A DNA stretch of 64,000 nucleotides from Micromonospora sp. MP36 (GCF_008119785.1 NZ_VSFA01000023.1:1-64000), one strand, 5' to 3'. Shown: positions 6,669 to 16,767, counted from the stretch's first letter. Numbers and translations are program-made. Notes: generated by a model not told the origin, from the sequence alone.

Positions 6669-9600
6669 ATGGGCACGAGATCGAGATCGAGAGCGACGCT
6701 GTCGCTGCTAACGGTAGTGACGCTGGCGGCCGGCCTACTGGTGCAGGCATCCGAGGATGTCCAAGCGGCCGGCGTCCAGGCATCCGACGAGCAGACGGCC
6801 AACGAACAGACGGCTACCGACCAGCGCGGCTCCCGCAATGACCTGACCTTGCCCAATGGCTACGCCGATCGCGTGAACCACGCGCTGGAACAGGGATCCG
6901 ACCACTGGGGCGAGAAGTTGCTCGGCCTGCCCGACGGTCCGACCATGGCCAACGTCAAGCCGCTGCTGGTGCCGGCCAACCACGCTGGTACGACGGACGC
7001 CACCTCGCCCTGGTACTACCTGCCCTTCACCTATCCGGCGCCGGACCCCACCCGATGGGCCGAGGAGCGAGACTTCTCGCTGCACGTCGCCGACGGCAGC
7101 GAGCTGATGTCGCAATGGTCGGACTCGCGGGCGACCCAGCACGCCCGCTTCTTCGTCGGCGCGGACGGGTCCGAGCGCTACGGCCAGGCCGAGGCGAGGT
7201 CGGACGAGCCCCGCCTGACCGGCGGATACCTGCCGATTCTCTCCAACTCCTATCGTGACGCCGCCGGGGTCCGCTACGAGCGCGAGTCGTTCGTCACCGC
7301 GCTCACCCCGGGCGGCCCGACAGTCAGCATGCTGCGGTTCGTCGTCAACGGGCCGGCGAACGCGCACCCGCGGCTCCGGCTCAACCTGAGCCGTGACAAG
7401 GTGGCGGACGTCGTCGCCAAGCCCGGGCTGCTGACCCTCGGTGGTAAGACCGTGGTCGCGTACAGCGGCGCGGCGACCTGGTCCGCGCCTGACCTGACCT
7501 TCACGCCTGACCTGAGCCGCGGAAAGGCCGAGTTCTACCTGGTCATGCCGAACGAGCCGGCCGAGCTCGCCGCCCTACGCCCGTCCGCCGAGCTGTACGA
7601 CTCTGCGAAGTCCCGCACCAGCGACTACTGGACGGCGCAGCTCAGCGCCGGCGCCAAGGTCAAGATCCCGGAGAAGTACGCCTCGGACGCCATGCGCAGC
7701 ACACTGCTGAACAACCTGGTGATGGGCTTCAACCTGACGGTCGGGAACGGCTACGAGTCGCTGGACAAGTCCTTCGCCTGGGTGCCGGAGATCGCGGCGA
7801 CGGTCACCTCGCTCGGCGACTTCGGCTACCAGGACAAGGCGCGCGCGAACCTCACCGAGCTGCTGCGCCGCGGCCAGGGCAGCTTCTTCGTGTCCTGGGA
7901 GCGCGGGATCAAGCTGCAGACGGTGGCGACGTACTACCTGCAGACCAACGACGCGTCGTTGCTGCAGAAGAACCTGCCGACGTTCCGCGACTGGCTCGCC
8001 GACTTCAAGCGGCAACGCGTCGCGGATCCGAACGGTCTGCTGGCCAAGACCCGCTACGCCTCCGACATCCCGGAGCCGGTCTACGGCCTGCACCACCAGT
8101 CCGAGGTCTGGCGCGGGCTGCGCGACATTGGTGTCGCGTTGCGGCTGATGGGCCGTGACGACGAGGCGACGCCGTTCCTCGACGAGGCGGCCGGCCTGCG
8201 CTCGTCGCTGCTGAGGGCGGTGGAGAAGTCGAAGACGGTGTTGCCGGACGGCTCGGTGTTCGTGCCGGTCGCCCTGCTGGACCCCGCGTCGTCGAAGCCG
8301 TACGACAAGGTCACCACCGACTTCCTCGGCAGCTACTGGAACCTGATCATGCCGTACGCGCTCGCGACCGGGCTGTTCGAGCCGGGCAGCGCGACGGCGA
8401 CCGGGCTGCGGGACTACCTCTACAAGCACGGGTCGCTGTTCCTCGGCCTCACCAGGTTCAACCTGTCGAGCGCCGATCCCGGTGTTTGCCAGAATCTCCG
8501 GCCCAACCAGTGGCCGGCGGTGCCCGGGTACAAGTCCAGCGGCATCGACCAGCAGTACGGCTACTCGCTGATGCGATTCCTGGCCAACAATGCCGAGTCC
8601 GATCGCCTCGACCTGAGCTTCTACGGAATGCTCGCGCACGACCTCACGCCGAACACCTTCATCGGCGGCGAGGGCGCCACGATCTCGCCGTGCCCGCAGT
8701 TCGGTGAGTACTACCGGTCGCAGTACTGGCCGCCGTTGTCGCCGAACAACGCCACCTACCTGGAGGCGATGCGCGGCCTGCTGGTCAGCGAGGACCTGGA
8801 CGCCGACGGCGTGCCGACCCGGCTGCACCTGGCACCGGCCACGCCCCGGCCCTGGCTCGCCGACGGGGAGCGCATCGAGGTCTCCGACCTGCCGACCTCC
8901 TTCGGCACCGTCGGCTTCGCCTCCAGCTCGCAGCTGGCGGACGGTCGGCTGACCGTGCGGGTCGACCCACCGCAGGCGGTCGCCGGACGGGCACCGCTGA
9001 CAGACGTGGTGCTGCACCTGCGCGCGCCGCGCGGTCACCAGCTGAGCGGGGTCACCGTCGACGGCCGCGCGGTGACGTACGACGCCGCTCGTGAGCTGGT
9101 CGACCTCGGCAGGCCGACGGCGGCGGTCACGGTCCGGGCGACGTACAAGACGGCGAAGGTGGCCGACGCGCCGAGTGCGGAGGCCACGAAGGTGGCGACC
9201 CCGCGCGCTTTGCTGGAGCCCGGTGAGACGTCTGCGCTGGACCTGGAGGTCGAGGCACTCGGGCAGGGCACGGTCAGCGGCACCGTCGAGGTCGGCGTTC
9301 CGGCCGGGTGGACGGTCCGCGACTCGAAGCTGCCGTTCAGCGTGGGCAGCAACCAGAAGCTGACCTGGTCCGACCTTGCGACCTCGGTCCAGGTACCCGC
9401 TGACGCAGCGCCCGGGAACTACCGGATCGACGTGGTCACCCGACCGTCCGGCGGCACGGCGCGGACCACCTCGCTGTCGGTCCGGGTGGCCCGGCCGGAC
9501 CCGGCGGACTACGCCGCGCTGGTGAAGCGGGACGCGCCGGTGGGCTACTGGCGGCTCGACGACGCCGTCGGCCAGCCGGTGGCCGATGCCTCCGGCAACG

Positions 9601-10967
9601 GAAACAACGGCGCCTACCGCGGCCGCGTCGGCCGGTCCCAGTCAGGGGCGATCGCCGACTCCGCCGACACCGCAGTCCGACTCGACGACGGCTACGCCGA
9701 GATTCCCGACAGCGCCTCGCTCAGCGTCACCGGCGCCTACACGCTGGAGGCGTGGGTCAAGGACGCGGCGGGTGGACCGCAGGGCATCGTCGAGAAGTAC
9801 GACGGCGGCGACTGCCTGCCGTCTCGCAACGGCTACGCCTTGCGGCTGGTCAACGGCAACAAGCTGCAGGCGCTCACGGTCGCTGACCAGGCTCAGTTCG
9901 GCGCGACCAGCCCCCGCAGTGTCGAACAGGTGCAATGGCATCACGTGGCGGCGGCGTATGACGGAAAGGCGCTGCGGACCTACCTCGACGGGCAGCTGCA
10001 GACGTCCACCCCGATGGCCACGGCGCCGACCAACGGCGTGGGCAGCCTCAAGCTGGGCGCGCGTGGAGACGACGCGGCGGACCGCTTCGTCGGCGGCCTG
10101 GACGAGGTCGCGATCTACAACAAGGCCTTGACCCCGGCCCAGATCGACTCCCATTACGTCAAGGGCGTGCTCGGCAACCCCGGACCGTCGCCCAGCGCGC
10201 AGCAGCCCGGTTCGGTGCAAAACAGCGCGTCGGCGGCTCCGGCGAGTTCCGCACCCGCCCAGCCCGCAGCGACTCAGCGGCTGGCGGTCACCAGCGAGCC
10301 CGCCTATGCGGCGCAGGTGGTGGCCGACGAGCCGGTCGGCTACTGGCGGCTGGGTGAGCGATCCGGCACGAGCGCCGAGGACACCTCCGGCACCGGCAAC
10401 CGCGGTACCTACACAGACGCCGTGACATTGGGCCGCCCTGGCGCGCTGACGGGCGATCCGGACACCGCCGCCGAGCTTACCGGCGGCTACATCGCCGTAC
10501 CGGATTCGGCCTCGCTGAGCGTCAGCGGCTCGTTCACCCTCGAGGCATGGGTGAAACTCAATGACGTCTGCAGGCAGTACAGCGTGGTCGAAAAGTACGA
10601 TGCACCCGCCTACAACGGCTACCTGCTGCGCGTCCTGCCCGGCGGCAGACTCAACGCCCTCACGTTGGCCGGAGCCGGGCAGTTGGCGTCGGTCGAAGGA
10701 CAGACGGTGATCTCGCCGGACGAGTGGCATCACCTGGCCGCGGTCTACGACGGGTCGACCATCTCGGTCTACCTCGACGGACGGCTCGACGGCTTGGCCG
10801 CCACGAGGGTGAGCCCGACCGACGGGGCCGGAAGCCTCAAGCTCGGGGCCCGCGGTGACGACGCCGGTACCCGGCTGGCAGGACTGCTCGACGAGGTTGC
10901 CGTCTACGACCATGCCCTCACCGCCGAGGAGGTCGCGCAACACTACTCGGTCGGTACGACGGGTTGA
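6669..10967 (+). CDS. Secreted alpha-toroid glycosidase-like protein with NEW3 and two LamG domains
   Basis: Start chosen at ATG 6669 because AAGGTGG lies seven bases upstream and a signal peptide follows at once (SRATLSLLTVVTLAAGLLVQ). Length is 1,432 aa. Residues about 60-330 form a beta-rich N-terminal domain. Residues about 330-760 are helical with SFAWVPEIAATVTSLGDFGY, a six-hairpin (alpha/alpha)6 glycosidase-like fold. A NEW3/CARDB-like beta domain (about 846-940) and two LamG/concanavalin-like domains (about 946-1167 and 1211-1432, each with PVGYWRL and SLKLGARGDDA) follow, split by a Ser/Pro/Ala linker. I cannot name the GH family or catalytic residues. A dre-like palindrome precedes it, so it is probably induced with the aminosugar genes. 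Confidence 0.8.
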   Translation: MGTRSRSRATLSLLTVVTLAAGLLVQASEDVQAAGVQASDEQTANEQTATDQRGSRNDLTLPNGYADRVNHALEQGSDHWGEKLLGLPDGPTMANVKPLLVPANHAGTTDATSPWYYLPFTYPAPDPTRWAEERDFSLHVADGSELMSQWSDSRATQHARFFVGADGSERYGQAEARSDEPRLTGGYLPILSNSYRDAAGVRYERESFVTALTPGGPTVSMLRFVVNGPANAHPRLRLNLSRDKVADVVAKPGLLTLGGKTVVAYSGAATWSAPDLTFTPDLSRGKAEFYLVMPNEPAELAALRPSAELYDSAKSRTSDYWTAQLSAGAKVKIPEKYASDAMRSTLLNNLVMGFNLTVGNGYESLDKSFAWVPEIAATVTSLGDFGYQDKARANLTELLRRGQGSFFVSWERGIKLQTVATYYLQTNDASLLQKNLPTFRDWLADFKRQRVADPNGLLAKTRYASDIPEPVYGLHHQSEVWRGLRDIGVALRLMGRDDEATPFLDEAAGLRSSLLRAVEKSKTVLPDGSVFVPVALLDPASSKPYDKVTTDFLGSYWNLIMPYALATGLFEPGSATATGLRDYLYKHGSLFLGLTRFNLSSADPGVCQNLRPNQWPAVPGYKSSGIDQQYGYSLMRFLANNAESDRLDLSFYGMLAHDLTPNTFIGGEGATISPCPQFGEYYRSQYWPPLSPNNATYLEAMRGLLVSEDLDADGVPTRLHLAPATPRPWLADGERIEVSDLPTSFGTVGFASSSQLADGRLTVRVDPPQAVAGRAPLTDVVLHLRAPRGHQLSGVTVDGRAVTYDAARELVDLGRPTAAVTVRATYKTAKVADAPSAEATKVATPRALLEPGETSALDLEVEALGQGTVSGTVEVGVPAGWTVRDSKLPFSVGSNQKLTWSDLATSVQVPADAAPGNYRIDVVTRPSGGTARTTSLSVRVARPDPADYAALVKRDAPVGYWRLDDAVGQPVADASGNGNNGAYRGRVGRSQSGAIADSADTAVRLDDGYAEIPDSASLSVTGAYTLEAWVKDAAGGPQGIVEKYDGGDCLPSRNGYALRLVNGNKLQALTVADQAQFGATSPRSVEQVQWHHVAAAYDGKALRTYLDGQLQTSTPMATAPTNGVGSLKLGARGDDAADRFVGGLDEVAIYNKALTPAQIDSHYVKGVLGNPGPSPSAQQPGSVQNSASAAPASSAPAQPAATQRLAVTSEPAYAAQVVADEPVGYWRLGERSGTSAEDTSGTGNRGTYTDAVTLGRPGALTGDPDTAAELTGGYIAVPDSASLSVSGSFTLEAWVKLNDVCRQYSVVEKYDAPAYNGYLLRVLPGGRLNALTLAGAGQLASVEGQTVISPDEWHHLAAVYDGSTISVYLDGRLDGLAATRVSPTDGAGSLKLGARGDDAGTRLAGLLDEVAVYDHALTAEEVAQHYSVGTTG

Positions 10968-11475
10968 TAACAACGTCACTGGGCTTCGGTGCTGAGCCAG
11001 GGCTCCGACTAAGCCGCGCACTGCACGGCTTGATGGGGTAGCGCAGACGTATCTTTGCTGGCGGTAGTAGGCGGGCATGACCGGTCTGGTGATGCCCGCT
11101 CTGCCGTGGTTGCTGATTACGTCGTTGTCCCGTGACCGGTTGCCACCCGGGGGCGACACCACGCCGGGCTGCCCGCCGCGTTGGCGGACCTGCCGGATCC
11201 CCGCGCTCACCGAGGGGCACGGCACCGGCTGACCCGTAGTGGTGACCCGCAGCGGTCTGCGTCGCGCTCCGGCCAGGGATCCTTCCTGTACCGCGGCATC
11301 CGTTACGGGATCCTGATGCACGTGATCGGACCCGCCGCAGATGACATGGCGGGTCCCGATCACGTCAGCGCCGGCTCGCCGGATCAGATGAAGATGGTGC
11401 GGGCCGGTTCGAAGAAGTCGGTCGCGATGATCTGGGCGGCGCCGTACGGCGGGTGCCGAGTCCCTTGTAGTTCTG
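10968..11475. other. Gene-free stretch after the first hydrolase
   Basis: A weak hairpin at 11011-11031 (AAGCCG and CGGCTT arms) could terminate the hydrolase transcript. On the minus strand around 11386-11470 one frame ends in AAQIIATDFFEPARTIFI and a stop, looking like the C-terminus of a lost secreted protein. No start or domain can be given. Nothing else is recognisable. Confidence 0.4.
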
Positions 11476-12082
11476 CTAGGCCTTGATCTGGCCGTCGGTC
11501 TGAATCAGCGCGATCTCGGCGAGGTCGTTGCCGTCGAGCGAGGACTTCCGGCTGCCGCCCTGAACCGGCAGGCCGTTGACCCAGCTGAGGTTGATCGAGT
11601 AGATGTGTCTGCTGCCGTCCGTGGCTGCGGCGTGCATCACGACCTTGTCGCCGCCGCCCAGCCCCTCGTGGGCCGTCGCGGCGCCCGCGCCACCTGGGCC
11701 GCAGAGTCCCGTGTTGGCCTGGTTATGAAGGCATTCGGCGCCGGCGTCCAGGGGCCGGTGACCGCCGGCGCCGTGGCGTACGACGTGTAGTAGCCGCAGC
11801 TGGCGAAGGACCTACCGGAGTAGAACAGCAGCATCTTGTCGTCACGCTGGACCAGGTCCGGGGCCTCGATGATCTGACCTGCCGGAACGGTCAGCATCGC
11901 GGTCGTCGGACTACGCCGGTGGCGGCGGTCGGGCCTGGCACGACCGGCGCGGCCGGAACGACGAGAGTGAGGACGGCCAGCACTGCGAGCCAGGCCGCGC
12001 GGGCTGGCTGCGGCGGATGGGCGGGAAACGCATACGGATCTCCCTTCGGGGTCGGCCAATGTTTCCGGCGGCACGACCACAT
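11476..12082 (-). pseudogene. GH43-like secreted glycosidase, decayed
   Basis: Pieces of one extracellular glycosidase occur in different frames. There is a signal-peptide-like stretch (LAVLAVLTLVVPAAPVVPG) near 11920-12000. A GH43-like core follows (QIIEAPDLVQRDDKMLLFYS, GYYTSYATAPAVTGPW), and the C-terminus has GGGDKVVMHAA, IYSINLSWVNGLPVQGG and ALIQTDGQIKA, with the stop at 11476. At least two frameshifts separate them, and the protein is far shorter than the roughly 300-350 aa of the family, so there is also a deletion. GH43 enzymes release arabinose or xylose units. A dre-like palindrome directly abuts the 5' end, so it once belonged to the same regulon. Confidence 0.6.
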
Positions 12083-12098
12083 ACCGGACTAGTCCAGC
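12083..12098. promoter_or_regulatory. dre-like GntR operator beside the GH43-like pseudogene
   Basis: ACCGGACTAGTCCAGC is a 16-base imperfect palindrome with centre CTAG, the same pattern as the site at 6619. It lies immediately upstream of the broken GH43-like gene on the minus strand. The following bases to 12436 contain no gene I can support. Confidence 0.5.
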
Positions 12099-12436
12099 GT
12101 TGTGAAGGCTGGTTCGAGCGTTGCCAATGGCTCGCACTCAGTGACTTGTGCTCCCGCCCGCCACCGGCTGCCCTCCAGCGAGTCGACCAACTCCTCGCAT
12201 TCGCCGTCGCCCGACGGCCTGGCCAAGCCGACCTGCTCGCATGGCGGCCGATCCGCGCGGGTGGGCAGGGGCGCGGGGTCGGGGCTGGCGTCGGTGGCCG
12301 ACCCGGATGAGTGATCGGGAATCGCCCAGATTCGTGTGCGACTGCTGCCTGCGGAGCGGGATCTTGCGGGGACGCCAGGCATCTGCCGTTCGGGGGCGGG
12401 GGGTTGACGTGGTCAGGTGTGACATGGATCCTCATT

Positions 12437-12452
12437 ACCGGTATAGACCGGT
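12437..12452. promoter_or_regulatory. dre-like GntR operator upstream of the GH84 gene
   Basis: ACCGGTATAGACCGGT is a near-perfect 16-base palindrome located about 200 bases before the GH84 start at 12650. Its core GGTATAGACC is the exact reverse complement of the core at 16856-16865 between the regulator and the ABC importer. The 200-base leader from 12453 to 12649 contains no supported gene. Confidence 0.6.
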
Positions 12453-12649
12453 CGACCGCAATCCATCCTCCGGGAGGCACGTTCGTGCGAGCGTCGGCCC
12501 CGACCCCGACGGGCCGGCCTCGCGCTCCGACCTGACCAGACCGCCGGACTCCATGTCGGTCAGTTGTTGCGGCGGTCCGCTCACCGCGCGCCATGCCGGG
12601 ACACCTGCCGACAACCACGGCTGGCCCACATCACATGAGTTGAGGTTCG

Positions 12650-15600
12650 ATGATCCCGTTGCGCTTGTTTCGTGGCCTTCACCGCACCGGCGTACTGGCC
12701 GGACCGGTCGTGCTCGCCATCGCCCTCGTGAGCCCTCCGCCGGCCCGGGGGGCGCCCGAGCCTCCTGACCGGGTGAGTGCGGCGAGTATCCTTCCGACAC
12801 CACAGCGGGTCGAGCCGCGTCCGGGATCTGTCGTCCTGTCCGGCAGCGTGGACGTCGTTGCGGGTGCGGCCGTCGATCCGGCGGCCCGGAAATCGCTGGT
12901 GGAGGTGCTCGGCGCGCGCGGGATCACCGCCAGGGTGGTCGCAGGCGTAGATCTGTCGACCACGAGACCGGTGATCTTCCTCGGTGGGCCGGGCGAGACG
13001 CCGGCGGCCGCAGAAGCGCTGAGTGCTTTCGGGGTTGAGGGACCAACGGGGCTGCCCAGTGAGGGGTATGTACTGGCGGCCGGGCCCGACCGGATCGGCC
13101 GACAGCGGATCATCCTCTCCGGCGCGGACGGTGCCGGCACCTTCTACGCCGTTCAGTCACTTCGTCAGCTGCTCGTGTCAAACGGATCCCGGGTCGCCGT
13201 CGACGGTGTGGCGGTGCGTGACTGGCCGGGTTATCGGATCCGTGGGGGCATGGAGTCGTTCTACGGACCGGTGTGGTCGCAGGAGGACCGGCGCTCGCAG
13301 ATCGAGTTCCTGGCCCGGCACAAGATGAACCAGTTCTTCTACGGACCGGCGGACGACCTGCGTACGGGATCGAACTGGGACTCCCTGTACGACGAGGCGG
13401 AACTGGGCCGGCTGAAGGAGATCGTCGACCTGGCGACGTCCCGTCATGTCGATTTCGTGTACCGGATCTCGCCGGAGGCGCCCCTGGCCCCCGGCCGGGG
13501 AATCTGCCACGTACGCGACGCCGATCGGGCCAAGCTGCTGGCACGCCTGACGCAGTTGTGGGAGATCGGGATCCGCAGTTACGTCATCGCCTGGGACGAC
13601 GTGTCCGGCAACTTCGCGTGCCAGGAGGACCGGGACGCCTACCAGGGCGATCCGTCGCCGCTCGCGGCCGCTCAGGCCGGGGTCACCAACCTGGTCCAAC
13701 ACGAGTTCATCGAGAAGCGCCCCGGCGCCACCCGCATGGTGGCCGTGCCGACCGAGTACTGGGGCATGACCCGTACGCCGTACAAGAACCGGTTCGACGA
13801 GTTGCTGAGCACCGAGGTCGACCTCTACTGGACCGGGCCGGAAGTGGTCTCGCCGAGCATCACCGACGACGACCTCCGGGCCGCTCGCGCCGCCTGGCCG
13901 CGGCACAGGATCATGATCTGGGACAACTACCCGGTCAACGACTACAGCCCTAACCGATTGCTGCTGGGCCCGCTGGTGAACCGCGACGCCGGCATGGCAG
14001 ACGACGTCGTCGGCATCTCGTTCAACGAACTCGTCCAGAACCAGGAGGCCTCACAGATCCCACTCGGTACGCAGGCCGACTACGCCTGGAACCCCGGGGC
14101 CTACGACGCGGAGCGCTCATGGACGCGGACGCTTCAGATCGTCGGCGGCGACGCGTACGAGGAGCTGCGGCTCTTCGCGGAGAACAACAAGGCCAGCGCC
14201 CTGGACAACACCGCACGACCGCAGTTCGCCGCGCTCATCAAGCGGCTCATCGCCGACTACTCGGCGGGCCGAGCAGTGGACGCCCAACTCCGCCAGCTCG
14301 ACCGCGAGCTGCGCCGTCTGGAGGAACTCCCCACCGCGCTCCGGGCGCAGCTCGACAACCCTCTGCTACTCAAGCAGATTGGGCCCTGGCTGGACCGGAT
14401 CGGCGCGACCGGCCAGGCGGGTCGGGCGGCCCTGGGCATCCTTCGGGCGCAGGACCGGGGGGACGGCGAAGCCGCCTGGCTGGCCCGGCGGGATCAGGCG
14501 CGGGCCCGCGGCATCCTCGATCGGACGTGGTACCAGATCAGTCCCGGTCCGGTCGATGATCTCCTCAGCTTCGCGGCGGCCCAGAGCGACGGCTACATCG
14601 GTGACCGCTGGTACGGCGACCTCGGGGCTCCCACGGGCCTACCGGCTGCCGCCCAGGGGTCGGCGCTGGGCAACCTGACCGACCGGCGCGACGACACGGC
14701 CTACGTCGCGGCCGGCAAGCCGCAGGACGGCGATGCGATCACGGTTCCGATCACCAAGCCGCACCGCCTGTCGGCGGTGACCGTGGTGCAGGACGCGACC
14801 GGCCCCGCCGACGGCGTTATCCAGGCGTTGGTCGATGGTGCCTGGGTGGATCTCGGACCGCTCGCTGACGGGTTCACCAAGGTGCCGGCGGCGGACCTTT
14901 CGGCCAGCGCGGTACGGATCCGGTGGGCGTCGGGCAGCGCGGCCCCGCGCATCTACGAGATCGTCCCGCACTACTCCGACGTGTTCAGCGGCGCCGTCTC
15001 GGTCGATCCGCCGGGATCGCTCATCGCGCCCGGGAAGACGAAGCGATTCCAGGTCACCTTCGAGGTGTTCGCGGATCACCAAATCAGTGGCCAGGTGACC
15101 GCGACCGGCCCGGCCGGCTGGAGCATCGATCCGGCGCGGCAGGTGTTCCGTGCCCAGCCGGGTGGCCGAACCGTCGGCGCGAGCGTGCCGGTGGAGGTGG
15201 CCGTCCCGGCCGATGCCGAGACGGGACGCCACCAGGTCGCGGTGTCCTTCGCCGAGGACGGCGCCACACCGGTGAACGTGTCGATCCCGATCCTGGTCGG
15301 GGAGCAGAGCTACCCGAACCTCGTGACCGGGGCGAACCCGGCCGGCTACTGGCGCCTCGGCGACGCGGCCGACTCCGGCACCGCCGTGGACAGCTCCGCC
15401 AGCCGGCAGCACGGCACCTACCTGGCCGGCGCCCACCCGGGCGCCGAAGGGGCGATCACCGGTGACCGGGCGGGGGACCTCTCTGCCGGGTACATCGAGG
15501 CGCCGCGAAGCCCGCGGACCAACCTCCAGGGCGCTTTCACCTTGGAGGCGTGGGTGAAGCTCGACACGCTCGCCCCGGCGCCGGGGCAGGCGGTTATCGA

Positions 15601-15973
15601 GAGTTACACCGGGCCGGCGGTCAACGGGTACGCGCTGAGGGTGACCGACGGCGTCCTGCAGGCGTGGTCGCTGGGTGCTGCCGGAAAGGGGTACGGCCTC
15701 GTGACCGGCCGTAGCCGGCTGACGGTGAACGAGTGGCACCACGTCGCCGCCGTTTTCGACGGGTCACGACTGACCGTGTACCTCGACGGCGTTGCGGACA
15801 ACAGCGTCGCGACGTCGGTGTCGCCCGGCAGCGGCACGGCGAGCGTCAAGCTCGGTGGCCGCGGGGACGACGCGAACCAGCGGCTCCGGGGCGACCTCGA
15901 CGAGGCGGCGATCTATGACCGGGCTCTGACCGCGGCCGAACTCGAGGCGCACCACCTCACCGGCCTCGGCTGA
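12650..15973 (+). CDS. Secreted GH84 beta-N-acetylglucosaminidase (hyaluronidase-type) with CBM32-like and LamG domains
   Basis: ATG 12650 is preceded by GAGG and followed by a signal peptide (about residues 8-34). The 1,107-aa chain has several parts. A GH20b-like domain (about 46-180, PTPQRVEPRPGSVVLSG) leads to a GH84 barrel (about 195-480) with the paired catalytic aspartates D316-D317 in IAWDDVSG and the substrate-wall segment IMIWDNYPVND. After a helical region come a discoidin/CBM32-like module (about 664-775), a NEW3-like beta domain (783-884) and a LamG domain (886-1107, PAGYWRLGDAADS, SVKLGGRGDDA). GH84 enzymes remove terminal beta-GlcNAc by substrate-assisted catalysis. It likely feeds GlcNAc-type sugars to the importer downstream. 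Confidence 0.88.
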   Translation: MIPLRLFRGLHRTGVLAGPVVLAIALVSPPPARGAPEPPDRVSAASILPTPQRVEPRPGSVVLSGSVDVVAGAAVDPAARKSLVEVLGARGITARVVAGVDLSTTRPVIFLGGPGETPAAAEALSAFGVEGPTGLPSEGYVLAAGPDRIGRQRIILSGADGAGTFYAVQSLRQLLVSNGSRVAVDGVAVRDWPGYRIRGGMESFYGPVWSQEDRRSQIEFLARHKMNQFFYGPADDLRTGSNWDSLYDEAELGRLKEIVDLATSRHVDFVYRISPEAPLAPGRGICHVRDADRAKLLARLTQLWEIGIRSYVIAWDDVSGNFACQEDRDAYQGDPSPLAAAQAGVTNLVQHEFIEKRPGATRMVAVPTEYWGMTRTPYKNRFDELLSTEVDLYWTGPEVVSPSITDDDLRAARAAWPRHRIMIWDNYPVNDYSPNRLLLGPLVNRDAGMADDVVGISFNELVQNQEASQIPLGTQADYAWNPGAYDAERSWTRTLQIVGGDAYEELRLFAENNKASALDNTARPQFAALIKRLIADYSAGRAVDAQLRQLDRELRRLEELPTALRAQLDNPLLLKQIGPWLDRIGATGQAGRAALGILRAQDRGDGEAAWLARRDQARARGILDRTWYQISPGPVDDLLSFAAAQSDGYIGDRWYGDLGAPTGLPAAAQGSALGNLTDRRDDTAYVAAGKPQDGDAITVPITKPHRLSAVTVVQDATGPADGVIQALVDGAWVDLGPLADGFTKVPAADLSASAVRIRWASGSAAPRIYEIVPHYSDVFSGAVSVDPPGSLIAPGKTKRFQVTFEVFADHQISGQVTATGPAGWSIDPARQVFRAQPGGRTVGASVPVEVAVPADAETGRHQVAVSFAEDGATPVNVSIPILVGEQSYPNLVTGANPAGYWRLGDAADSGTAVDSSASRQHGTYLAGAHPGAEGAITGDRAGDLSAGYIEAPRSPRTNLQGAFTLEAWVKLDTLAPAPGQAVIESYTGPAVNGYALRVTDGVLQAWSLGAAGKGYGLVTGRSRLTVNEWHHVAAVFDGSRLTVYLDGVADNSVATSVSPGSGTASVKLGGRGDDANQRLRGDLDEAAIYDRALTAAELEAHHLTGLG

Positions 15974-15992
15974 CCGGCCTCCGCCGATGTGC

Positions 15993-16020
15993 GTCAGCCC
16001 TCCGGCGACGGGGGGCTGAC
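15993..16020. terminator. Bidirectional hairpin between convergent GH84 and GntR genes
   Basis: GTCAGCCC at 15993-16000 pairs with GGGCTGAC at 16013-16020 across a 12-base loop. It lies between the GH84 stop (15973, plus) and inside the last codons of the GntR gene (stop at 15994, minus), where a shared terminator is expected. Confidence 0.5.
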
Positions 16021-16767
16021 GTGCATCTGGATGGCGTAACGATCCCCCCGGTAGAGCGACCGGCCGAACTCCACGACCTTTCCCATGTTGTCCACCGAGA
16101 TGCGCTCTATCAGGAACGCCGGGCTGTTCTCCGCGACTTCGAGCCGCTTCGCCTCGGTGTCGGTCAGCCGGGCGATGGTGACCGTCTGCCGCGCCGATTC
16201 CAGCCGCACCCCGAAGACGCGGCCCAGCACCTCGTACAGCGAGTCGTCGCGCCCCATCACCGTCGGCAGGTTGGGGAACCGGGCCGCGGCGAGATTGGTC
16301 CGTTCCAGCGCCATCGGGATGCCGTCCGCGGTACGGATCCGCTCGATGTAGTGGGTCGGGTCGCCCGGGGCGATGTCGAGGCTGGCGGCGACGGCGCGGG
16401 TGGCCGGGCGGGTGCGGGCGCGGTACGACTTGGCGCCCGGTGTCATGCCGCGCATGCGCATGTCCTCGCTGAACGAGCGGAAGATCTCCGAGTGGGTCAG
16501 CGTGGGGTGCTGCACGAAGGTCCCGCGCCCGGGCACCCGCCGGACCATTCCCTTCGACTCCAGCGCGTCGATGGAGCCCCGGACGGTCATTCGGGCGACG
16601 CCGAAACGTTCGGCGAGGACCCGCTCCGAGGGGAGCAGCGCACCGTCCCGCGAGTTCAGGACCATGGCGGTGAGCACGTCCCTGATGTGCTCGCCCTTGC
16701 CGCCGTTGTGCTCCGCCCGCAACGACTCAAGTGCCCCGTCGCTCGGCTCGTGTCGCCTCCTTGGCAC
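15994..16767 (-). CDS. GntR/HutC-family (UTRA) aminosugar regulator, DasR/NagR-like
   Basis: A 257-aa protein. Residues about 25-95 are a GntR winged helix (LLPSERVLAERFGVARMTVR, then VRRVPGRGTFV). Residues about 110-250 are a UTRA effector domain (GDPTHYIERIRTADGIPMAL, FLIERISVDNMGKVVEFGRS, and ends in AIQMHV). HutC-type regulators sense phosphorylated or free sugars; DasR and NagR sense GlcN-6-P or GlcNAc-6-P. It is divergent from the ABC importer, with a palindromic operator between them. Matching palindromes lie in front of both hydrolase genes and the GH43-like remnant, so it probably controls the whole module. The GTG start at 16767 is uncertain, as no clear ribosome binding site precedes it. 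Confidence 0.85.
   Translation of the reverse strand: MPRRRHEPSDGALESLRAEHNGGKGEHIRDVLTAMVLNSRDGALLPSERVLAERFGVARMTVRGSIDALESKGMVRRVPGRGTFVQHPTLTHSEIFRSFSEDMRMRGMTPGAKSYRARTRPATRAVAASLDIAPGDPTHYIERIRTADGIPMALERTNLAAARFPNLPTVMGRDDSLYEVLGRVFGVRLESARQTVTIARLTDTEAKRLEVAENSPAFLIERISVDNMGKVVEFGRSLYRGDRYAIQMHVSPPSPEG

Noticed and set aside
7575..11363. Long minus-strand open frames (487 and 573 aa) under the first hydrolase
   Set aside because: Antisense shadows of a clearly coding plus-strand gene, with no recognisable domains.
12099..12640. Several 70-235 aa frames in the leader of the GH84 gene
   Set aside because: Overlapping frames on both strands without domains or good starts; the region is explained as regulatory leader.
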